Shown: in pieces, positions 27,610 to 33,770 of the stretch
Numbering within the stretch: position 1 is the stretch's first letter
Layout: the number at the start of each line of letters is the position of its first letter
From: Cryomorphaceae bacterium
GTDB lineage: Bacteria; Bacteroidota; Bacteroidia; Flavobacteriales; Schleiferiaceae
Direction: 5' to 3'
Assembly (NCBI GenBank): GCA_013911625.1
Contig: JACESW010000002.1
Coordinates: 1-33,770 of the forward strand
DNA length: 33,770 nt
Notes under the pieces: generated by a model
Seen by the model: the letters and a program-made list of their open reading frames with translations, nothing else
Databases searched by the model: none
Told to the model about the DNA's origin: nothing
Position numbers and translations under genes: made by a program

Positions 27610-28916
27610 ACAGCCCTATCCTACTGATTATACAGCGTGAGTTTTTGACTCGAGTACGCAAAAAGACCTTCCTCTTAATGACGTTGCTGGCGCCCGTATT
27701 GCTGGCAGCAGTAATGATCGCGCCTGGACTTTTGGCATCGATGCCTGAGGAGGACAAGACCATCCTTGTATTGGACGAACCTTCCATCCTATTGCCCGAA
27801 GAAGGTACTGCGCAATTTGCACTGGAATATTTGAATCCGGGCGAATTCGATTTAGAATTGGCCAAGCAATTCCTTAGAGAAAGTGATAAGGATGCACTCT
27901 TGTATATCCCAGCAGGAAACGGCTGGGACCCAGATTTTATCAAGAAAAACATACTGCTCTACGGCAAGGAAGATATTGGCATCGACCTTCAACGCTTTAT
28001 TGAACGCCAGCTAGAGGAAAAGATCAACAACCAAAAACTCATTCAACAGGGCGTGGATCCTGAAGTGGTCACACAAACCAAAACGCAGGTGAGTGTAAAG
28101 AGCTTCACCTTGGGCGAAGAGGAAGGCAATGAGGAAACCAGTGCTACTCCATTAAAGATGGGACTGGGATACATCGCCGGTATTTTGATTTACTTCTTCA
28201 TTTTCTTCTATGCGGTTCAGGTGATGCGCGGAGTAATTGAGGAGAAAACCAGCCGCATTGTGGAAGTGATTATCTCAAGCGTGCGTCCTCGCCAACTGAT
28301 GATGGGTAAAATCCTTGGTATCGGTTTAGTAGGTGTGGTCCAATTCCTTATCTGGGTCATCCTTTCGGGTACCATCTATACCGTCGTAAGCACCTTCATC
28401 TACCCAGAAATTTTCGCTCAGCAAGTCCCAATGGGGCCTGATGCACCAGATCTTAGTCAGGTCGATCAAGGAAATATCTTCGCCATGATTAACAGCATCA
28501 ACTTCCCCGTTGTTTTGAGTGGTTTTGTGTTCTATTTCTTCGGTGGTTACTTCCTCTACAGCGCACTTTTTGCAGCATTAGGCTCGGCTATCGATCAAGA
28601 AGCGGATAGCCAACAGTTCATGCTGCCTGTAACTGCTCCAATGATCATCGCCATTACTACCGCAACGAATATTGTGCAAGATCCAAACGGACCTATAGCC
28701 TTTTGGATGAGCATGATTCCTTTGACCTCACCCATCTCGATGATGATTCGCCTTCCATTCGGAGTGCCGATATGGCAAATGGCTTTGAGTGCGACCCTAT
28801 TAGTGGGTACATTTTTTGGTGTTGTAGCGCTTGCCGGAAAGATCTACAGAGTAGGTATATTGATGTACGGTAAAAAGGTAACCTGGAAAGAATTGTATAA
28901 ATGGTTGAAGTACTAG
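27606..28916 (+). CDS. ABC-2 transporter permease, NatB-like
   Basis: Membrane subunit paired with the preceding ATPase. The 436-residue protein has one N-terminal membrane segment (residues ~22-44), a large extracytoplasmic domain (~45-185), and then about five more membrane segments starting with YIAGILIYFFIFFYAVQVM (189-207). Between them is the hallmark GVIEEKTSRIVEVIISSVRP (209-228) with LMMGKILGIGLVG. This layout is typical of NatB/YhaP ABC-2 permeases. It ends inside the start of the mechanosensitive-channel gene (16-nt overlap), which links the three genes. Confidence 0.93.
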   Translation: MNSPILLIIQREFLTRVRKKTFLLMTLLAPVLLAAVMIAPGLLASMPEEDKTILVLDEPSILLPEEGTAQFALEYLNPGEFDLELAKQFLRESDKDALLYIPAGNGWDPDFIKKNILLYGKEDIGIDLQRFIERQLEEKINNQKLIQQGVDPEVVTQTKTQVSVKSFTLGEEEGNEETSATPLKMGLGYIAGILIYFFIFFYAVQVMRGVIEEKTSRIVEVIISSVRPRQLMMGKILGIGLVGVVQFLIWVILSGTIYTVVSTFIYPEIFAQQVPMGPDAPDLSQVDQGNIFAMINSINFPVVLSGFVFYFFGGYFLYSALFAALGSAIDQEADSQQFMLPVTAPMIIAITTATNIVQDPNGPIAFWMSMIPLTSPISMMIRLPFGVPIWQMALSATLLVGTFFGVVALAGKIYRVGILMYGKKVTWKELYKWLKY

Positions 28917-29839
28917 AAAATATCCAGCAATGGTTCACTGAATTCTTAAGTTATAGAATTTGGGCGACCGATTTTTTCAGACTTTCTGTAAAAAGTCTGC
29001 TTCAGGTGTTGTTGCTTCTCGCTTCGGCCCGTTATGGATTTTGGATACTAAACCGCATCATCATGCGCAGCAAAGCTGGCGAGCATTACGATGAAGGAAG
29101 ACGATATACCATCCTGCAGATTTCTAAATACATCATCTACACAGTAGTTATTGTGGTTGCCCTGGAGACTGTTGGAGTGAAAGTCACCGCATTACTAGCC
29201 GCATCAACAGCACTTTTTGTTGGTTTGGGTCTGGGTCTACAAGATGCCTTCAAGGATCTCAGTTCGGGGGTCATTATACTCGTGGAACGCACCTTAAGTG
29301 TAGGCGATATTATCCAATTGGAAAATCAAATTGGAAAAGTTGAAGCAGTTGGGTTACGCACCACAACCGTTCGTACTCGCGATGATATTTTAATTATTGT
29401 ACCCAATTCAAAATTGACCAACGAAACCGTCATCAACCTCACCCACAGCGAGGAGACGACCCGTTTTTCACTTACTGTTAGCGTGGCCTTTGGGAGCGAC
29501 ACAGATCAAGTAGCGAAGATCTTGTACGACATTGCGGCCACCCACCCACAGGCCGACGATAAAGAAGAACCCTTGGTACTACTGAAAGACTTCGGCGATA
29601 GTGCGTTGATTTTTGAATTGAACTTTTATACTAAAGACCTCTTCTTCGTAGAAAAAATAAAAAGCGACCTGCGATTCGCTATTGATAAAGAGTTCTTCAA
29701 AAACCAAATCATCATCCCATTCCCGCAGCGTACCGTTTGGAAAGGTCCTGAACGCGTTACTCAATTTGGGAATGGCATAGTTGGTGCAGGAGAGATTATG
29801 CCAGACGAAGAAAGCGAAAGGGATAACGGGGCCGTTTAA
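28901..29839 (+). CDS. MscS-family mechanosensitive ion channel
   Basis: A small-conductance tension-gated channel that releases solutes on osmotic downshock; some homologues instead act in signalling or transport. The 312-residue protein has three predicted membrane helices: ~30-50, ~73-92, and a pore-lining TM3 at ~96-124 (LLAASTALFVGLGLGLQDAF). The MscS beta domain follows with SGVIILVERTLSVGDIIQLE, and VPNSKLTNETVINLT continues it. A soluble C-terminus ends in an acidic tail. It overlaps the permease gene by 16 nt and precedes the response regulator by 9 bp, so co-expression with the exporter is likely. Confidence 0.94.
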   Translation: MVEVLENIQQWFTEFLSYRIWATDFFRLSVKSLLQVLLLLASARYGFWILNRIIMRSKAGEHYDEGRRYTILQISKYIIYTVVIVVALETVGVKVTALLAASTALFVGLGLGLQDAFKDLSSGVIILVERTLSVGDIIQLENQIGKVEAVGLRTTTVRTRDDILIIVPNSKLTNETVINLTHSEETTRFSLTVSVAFGSDTDQVAKILYDIAATHPQADDKEEPLVLLKDFGDSALIFELNFYTKDLFFVEKIKSDLRFAIDKEFFKNQIIIPFPQRTVWKGPERVTQFGNGIVGAGEIMPDEESERDNGAV

Positions 29840-29848
29840 AGAATTACT

Positions 29849-31012
29849 ATGAGCAAAATACTATTGATTGAAGACGAAGTAGCCATTCGTAGGGTACTAA
29901 AGAAAATTCTTCTCGAGGAGGACGCCAGCCACTCTATCCATGAAGCGGAGGACGGCAAAATGGCTATTGAGACTTTCGGAGAAGGGAATTGGGATTTGGT
30001 CTTCTGTGATATCAAGATGCCCCACAAGGACGGGGTGGAAGTACTGGAGCATATGATGAGCGTCAATCCAGACGTTCCCGTCATTATGATTTCTGGGCAC
30101 GGCGATATAAACACTGCAGTAGATTGCTTGAAAAAAGGTGCATACGATTACCTGCCTAAACCTCCCGATCTCAACCGATTGTTGAGTACAGTAAGGAATG
30201 CATTAACGCAAAAAGAATTGGTCAGCGAAGTTAAAACTCTGAAAAAGCGCGTTAGCAAGAAATACAAGATGATTGGTGAAAGTGTCGGTATGCAGGAGCT
30301 GCGCGACATCATTGAAAAAGTAGCCCCGTCAGAAGCCCGCGTTCTTATTACCGGTCCTAACGGTTCGGGGAAAGAACTAGTGGCCCACCAAATTCACGAG
30401 CAGAGTCAGCGCAGTAAGAATCCAATGATTGAAGTGAATTGTGCAGCCATCCCTGCAGAATTGATAGAAAGTGAACTCTTTGGACATAAAAAAGGAGCTT
30501 TTACCGGTGCGCAGAAAGACCGCAAAGGAAAATTTGAGTTGGCCAACGGTGGAACCTTGTTTTTGGACGAGATCGGAGATATGAGCCTCAGCGCTCAGGC
30601 CAAAGTACTTCGTGCACTGCAAGAACATAAAATCACCCCGGTCGGTGGCGATAAAAGTATCAAGGTGGACGTTCGGGTATTGGCAGCGACCAACAAGGAC
30701 CTGCGCAAGATGATTGACGACGGCAAGTTCCGTGAAGATCTGTACCACAGATTGGGCGTCATAGTCATGGAAGTTCCTGGACTCAATGCCCGTCGTGATG
30801 ATATTCCGCTGCTTGCCGACCACTTCTTGAAGGCCATTGGCGAAGAATACGGTACTGCTCCAAAAGAAATTGATGCACAAGCCATTGCCGCTTTACAAGA
30901 CTACGATTGGACCGGAAACATCCGTGAATTCCGTAACGTGATGGAGCGTCTCCACATTTTGAGCGGAAATCCGATCAGTAAATCGTGCGTAGATAAATTC
31001 GCGAGGAAATAA
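29849..31012 (+). CDS. Sigma-54-activator response regulator without DNA-binding domain
   Basis: An NtrC-family response regulator. The receiver domain (1-120) has acidic-pocket Glu9/Asp10, phospho-acceptor Asp54 in [11 protein letters not shown], and Lys104 in YLPKPPD. The AAA+ domain (~140-375) has Walker A GPNGSGKE (169-176), the sigma-54-contacting loop GAFTGA (216-221), Walker [10 protein letters not shown] (236-244), and an arginine-finger region REDLYHRL. It ends at residue 387 after [18 protein letters not shown]. The Fis-type helix-turn-helix of typical members is missing, and the DNA after the stop is taken up by the next promoter, so this is not a recent truncation. It should activate sigma-54 RNA polymerase without its own operator. 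No histidine kinase or rpoN is in the window. Confidence 0.93.
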   Translation: MSKILLIEDEVAIRRVLKKILLEEDASHSIHEAEDGKMAIETFGEGNWDLVFCDIKMPHKDGVEVLEHMMSVNPDVPVIMISGHGDINTAVDCLKKGAYDYLPKPPDLNRLLSTVRNALTQKELVSEVKTLKKRVSKKYKMIGESVGMQELRDIIEKVAPSEARVLITGPNGSGKELVAHQIHEQSQRSKNPMIEVNCAAIPAELIESELFGHKKGAFTGAQKDRKGKFELANGGTLFLDEIGDMSLSAQAKVLRALQEHKITPVGGDKSIKVDVRVLAATNKDLRKMIDDGKFREDLYHRLGVIVMEVPGLNARRDDIPLLADHFLKAIGEEYGTAPKEIDAQAIAALQDYDWTGNIREFRNVMERLHILSGNPISKSCVDKFARK

Positions 31013-31015
31013 GCG

Positions 31016-31023
31016 TACTTTTG
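31016..31023 (+). promoter_or_regulatory. Possible -7 promoter element for the small acidic protein and MATE gene
   Basis: TACTTTTG fully matches TAnnTTTG, but no TTG is found at 17-23 bp upstream. A start near 31030 would leave a leader of about 12 nt to the ATG at 31042. That would place the alternative upstream TTG start (31021) outside the transcript. Confidence 0.45.
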
Positions 31024-31041
31024 CTTCAAATAAAGAAGCAC

Positions 31042-31269
31042 ATGAGTTTCCCAAAATTTCTCGTAGCAGATAACACCGATAGCCCTGATGCTATTTTCAT
31101 CGTACACACTGAATTTCCAGCATTCATCCTCAACCTAGAGAATGATGAGGTGAAGTGGTTGGACGACATCAGCGACGAAAACGAAGGTGATCTAACAAAA
31201 ACGCTTGAAGGCCTCATCAGTGAAGCTGAGGATTTCTACCAACGCGAAGTCGACCGCTACAACCTCTAA
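31042..31269 (+). CDS. Small acidic protein of unknown function
   Basis: A 75-residue protein beginning MSFPKFLVADNTDSPDAIF. I do not recognise a named domain. It has 19 Asp/Glu against 5 Lys/Arg, a beta-rich first half (FIVHTEFPAFILNL), a DDISDENEGD acidic turn, and a helical C-terminus. There is no signal peptide or membrane segment. I chose the ATG at 31042 over an in-frame TTG at 31021 because the TTG overlaps the -7 box. The TAA shares a base with the ATG of the MATE gene (TAATG), so the two are translationally coupled. I have the impression that similar small proteins occur in other Bacteroidota, but cannot confirm it here. Confidence 0.75.
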   Translation: MSFPKFLVADNTDSPDAIFIVHTEFPAFILNLENDEVKWLDDISDENEGDLTKTLEGLISEAEDFYQREVDRYNL

Positions 31270-32615
31270 TGGTCTACCGCTGGGGTACATACAGTCAGCA
31301 GTATAAAATTAGCCTTAACCTTGCCTACCCGGTTGTCATAGGACAGCTTGGGCAAATCATGGTAAGCGTGGCCGATTCTATCATGGTCGGAAAGTTCCTC
31401 GGAACCATTCCACTTGCAGCCATTAGTCTTGCCGTATCGGTGCTTATCATTCCTATGGTATTTGCCATCGGCGTGGCCTATGGACTTACTCCATTAATCG
31501 CCGGGGCTGACGGTGAAGAAAACCCTGCTAAAGCCACGAAATATTTTAAAAACGGTCTCGTACTCAACAGTATCCTAGGCCTAATCATTTACGGCCTTAT
31601 CGCCCTCTTCGCTGAAGGAGCACACTTGCTTGGCCAGGACGAACGTGTAGTTTCGGAAGCCCTACCCTACATTCATGTGGTCGGATTTTCCATTGTACCC
31701 ATGATGAGCTTCTTCGCCTTCAAGCAATTTGCCGAAGGCCTGAGCGATACCAAAGCCGCTATGCGTGTGAGCTTGGCCGCCAACTTCCTAAATGTACTTT
31801 TAAACTACCCTCTTATTACGGGTTGGGGTCCGTTCCCAGAATTGGGGTTGATTGGTGCCGCAGTGAGCACATTGATTACTCGATTCCTCATGCTCGGCGC
31901 AATGGCGCTCTACATCCGTAAGAAGGAAAAATTCGCCCTCTATTGGTCGTTTTGGAGAGATTCTGAGGTGAATTGGCCCACCATTAAAGAAATCCTAGAC
32001 ATTGGTGTTCCAAGCGGATTGCAATATGTTTTTGAAGCCGGCGCCTTTGCCATGAGCGGCGTTATTGTAGGTATGATTGGACCCGTACAGCAAGCTGCGC
32101 ATCAAATCGCATTGAACATTGCTTCGGTAAGTTACATGATGGTGAGCGGCCTAGGAGCTGCCGCAACCATTCGCATGGGCAACCAGTTGGGTCGAAAGGA
32201 TTACCCCATGCTTCGCCTTGCAGGACAAAGTCTATTTCACCTGACCTTCTTCTTTATGCTGGTCACAATGACCTTGCTTATTCTCCTGCGTAATTTCCTG
32301 CCGCAATTTTACAGCTCAGATCCAGAGGTGCTCCAATACACCGCCGTATTGATGGTGGCCGCGGGAATATTCCAGATGCCCGACGGTATGCAAGCCACAG
32401 CGCTCGGTGCCCTACGTGGCATTAAGGATGTTAACATTCCTACCGTTGTAGCATTCTTCGCCTACTGGGTGATCGCGGTTCCTCTAGGTTATGTTTTGGG
32501 CATTCAATTTGACCAGGGTCCATTAGGCGTATGGATTGGGTTAACGGCAGGACTAGTAATAGCATCCATAGCCTTGTATTGGCGATTCCGACACAAAACC
32601 CTTCGCATGCACTAA
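31269..32615 (+). CDS. MATE-family efflux transporter
   Basis: A Na+- or H+-driven antiporter of the multidrug and toxin extrusion family, in the inner membrane. The 448-residue protein has about twelve hydrophobic segments in two MatE halves. Family landmarks are AYPVVIGQLGQIMVSVADSI with MVGKFLGTIPLAA at the N-terminus, FKQFAEGLSDTKAAM after TM4, and MPDGMQATALGALRGIKDVN in the second half. Length is normal. It overlaps the small acidic gene by 1 nt upstream. Its stop overlaps the convergent peptidase stop by 4 nt downstream. The exported substrate cannot be told from sequence. Confidence 0.93.
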   Translation: MVYRWGTYSQQYKISLNLAYPVVIGQLGQIMVSVADSIMVGKFLGTIPLAAISLAVSVLIIPMVFAIGVAYGLTPLIAGADGEENPAKATKYFKNGLVLNSILGLIIYGLIALFAEGAHLLGQDERVVSEALPYIHVVGFSIVPMMSFFAFKQFAEGLSDTKAAMRVSLAANFLNVLLNYPLITGWGPFPELGLIGAAVSTLITRFLMLGAMALYIRKKEKFALYWSFWRDSEVNWPTIKEILDIGVPSGLQYVFEAGAFAMSGVIVGMIGPVQQAAHQIALNIASVSYMMVSGLGAAATIRMGNQLGRKDYPMLRLAGQSLFHLTFFFMLVTMTLLILLRNFLPQFYSSDPEVLQYTAVLMVAAGIFQMPDGMQATALGALRGIKDVNIPTVVAFFAYWVIAVPLGYVLGIQFDQGPLGVWIGLTAGLVIASIALYWRFRHKTLRMH

Positions 32616-33770
32616 GCGGCAATACCCGCACGCCTCAACAATGCATCCACTTTTGGATCTCGACCCCTAAATTTTTTAAAGAGCTCGTCCGGTGCTACGG
32701 TTCCTCCGCTAGAAAGAATTTCAGCAAATCCGTTCGCTGCAGCTTCGCTAAAGATGCCTTCCTCTTTGAAACGATCGAATGCATCCGCGTCGAGCACCTC
32801 GGCCCATTTGTAGCTGTAGTATCCAGCACTGTAGCCTCCTTGGAAAATATGGCTAAACGCTGTGGACGACAAGGTTCCCTCTACAGGTACGAAAAGCTGT
32901 GTATCGGCTGTTGCTGAACGTTCAAAATCGGCCACAGTGCCTTCCATAGGTTCGGTAAGTCCGTGGTAGGTCATATCGAGGTACCCAAAATTGAGTTGGC
33001 GCAGTGTAGCGTACCCTTCCATAAACTGCTGGCTTTCCACGATACGATCCACGTATTCCTTAGGCAGTAAGTCTCCCGTTTCATAATGCTTTGCAAACAA
33101 GGCCAATGCCTCCGGCTCGTAGCACCAGTTCTCTAAAATCTGAGACGGTAACTCTACAAAGTCCCAGTACACACTGGTTCCCGTTAGTGAAGGATAAGTA
33201 CCCCGTGCCATCATCCCGTGCAAGGCATGACCAAACTCATGGAACAAGGTTGTAACCTCATTGAAAGTAAGCAACGAAGGCTTATCCGCAGTAGGTTTCG
33301 TGAAGTTACAGACGATGCTAATGTGTGGACGTACGACCTGCCCATCCAAGCTATACATGCTTCGATAACTCGTCATCCAGGCACCTGCTCGTTTCCCAGC
33401 ACGCGGGAAAAAATCGGTATATAAGAGGCTTAAAAATTCACCGTCTTTATCATACACCTCATAGGCATCCACATCCTCGTGGTAGGTAGCGATACTTTCA
33501 TTCTTTTTAAAACTCAATCCGTAAAGCTTGGCGCTGATGTCAAACACACCTGCCAATACATTCTCAATCTTGAAGTAAGGCTTGAGCAAGTTGTCGTCGA
33601 GATTCAATGTTGCTTTTTTAAGCTTCTCTGACCAGTATGAAAAGTCCCATGGCTTTACTTCGCCCGCATGACCAGCAGCACTCGCGAACTCTTGAACAGC
33701 TTTCAAATCCTTTTCAGCAGCGGGCTTGGCCAACGCTTTCAAATCATCCAAGAAGGACAATACTGTCTGT
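32612..33770 (-). CDS. M3-family metallopeptidase (oligopeptidase A / Dcp-like), C-terminal part
   Basis: A zinc oligopeptidase that degrades short peptides. The frame is open to the right edge, where it continues QTVLSFLDDL; about 385 residues of a usual ~680 are visible, and the true start is outside. The zinc site is TLFHEFGHALHGM (HEFGH encoded at 33227-33241), with the third ligand Glu 25 residues later in WDFVELPSQILENW. The substrate-binding GGYSAGYYSYKWAEVLDADA is also present. The ELPSQ...ENW pattern resembles oligopeptidase A more than E. coli Dcp. The short start at a TTG codon (33760) is an artefact of the edge. Confidence 0.93.
   Translation of the reverse strand, partial: QTVLSFLDDLKALAKPAAEKDLKAVQEFASAAGHAGEVKPWDFSYWSEKLKKATLNLDDNLLKPYFKIENVLAGVFDISAKLYGLSFKKNESIATYHEDVDAYEVYDKDGEFLSLLYTDFFPRAGKRAGAWMTSYRSMYSLDGQVVRPHISIVCNFTKPTADKPSLLTFNEVTTLFHEFGHALHGMMARGTYPSLTGTSVYWDFVELPSQILENWCYEPEALALFAKHYETGDLLPKEYVDRIVESQQFMEGYATLRQLNFGYLDMTYHGLTEPMEGTVADFERSATADTQLFVPVEGTLSSTAFSHIFQGGYSAGYYSYKWAEVLDADAFDRFKEEGIFSEAAANGFAEILSSGGTVAPDELFKKFRGRDPKVDALLRRAGIAA

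Noticed and set aside
30377..30880. 167-codon open frame on the minus strand opposite the response regulator
   Set aside because: Antisense to conserved AAA+ motifs; no independent support.
31021..31041. Upstream TTG start for the small acidic protein (82 residues)
   Set aside because: It overlaps the -7 box and probably precedes the transcription start; the ATG at 31042 gives a natural N-terminus.
33758..33760. TTG as the true start of the M3 peptidase
   Set aside because: The frame stays open to the window edge and the family is about 300 residues longer at the N-terminus, so this is an internal Leu codon.

Overview
The window is core-chromosome DNA from a member of the Bacteroidota, most likely the Flavobacteriia or a close relative. 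Four things point there. The ribosomal super-operon runs rpsL-rpsG-fusA-rpsJ with no tuf gene and continues past rplQ into carA-eno-citrate synthase. Two promoters match the phylum-specific pattern TTTG/TTG-N19-TAnnTTTG. The ribosomal genes I checked have no clear Shine-Dalgarno sites. Several proteins are lineage types (DUF4290, flavobacterial-type DnaJ, cysteine-poor L36, eukaryotic-type citrate synthase).

Region 1 (1-19702, minus strand) is one long co-directional block. It starts at a near-consensus promoter (19672-19702) and reads through rpsL, rpsG, fusA, the S10 cluster (rpsJ to rpsQ), the spc cluster (rplN to secY, infA, rpmJ) and the alpha cluster (rpsM, rpsK, rpsD, rpoA, rplQ). Gaps are mostly 1-31 bp. 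rpmD and rpmJ, both very short, were located by reading the sequence directly. A hairpin followed by a T-run lies just after rplQ and only about 14 bp before carA. carA, eno and a citrate synthase truncated by the window edge follow on the same strand.

Region 2 (19798-24828, plus strand) is a complete divergent transcription unit. It has its own promoter, then a UvrD/PcrA-type helicase with a TTG start, a DUF4290 protein, murA, and a secreted or periplasmic thioredoxin-fold protein. It closes with a strong intrinsic terminator. MurA carries Asp in place of the usual active-site Cys. A second, longer perfect hairpin lies just beyond the terminator.

Region 3 (24928-26661, plus) is the chaperone pair grpE-dnaJ with a terminator. 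DnaJ keeps only two of the four canonical zinc-binding motifs. Region 4 (26707-31012, plus) is a tightly packed four-gene operon: NatA-like ATPase, NatB-like permease, MscS-family channel, and a sigma-54-activator response regulator that ends before any DNA-binding domain. Region 5 (31016-32615, plus) holds a small acidic protein of unknown function coupled by a 1-nt overlap to a MATE-family exporter. Region 6 (32612-33770, minus) is the C-terminal part of an M3-family metallopeptidase that converges on, and overlaps, the MATE gene.

I saw no mobile element, prophage, CRISPR array, tRNA or rRNA gene, and no gene-free stretch over 300 bp (the longest is 243 bp, 19613-19855). The window is mainly housekeeping. 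The least explained unit is the ABC exporter/MscS/DNA-binding-less sigma-54 activator operon. Other points of interest are lineage-specific losses or substitutions in well-known proteins (MurA, DnaJ, L36) and regulatory DNA around rpsL, carA and grpE.
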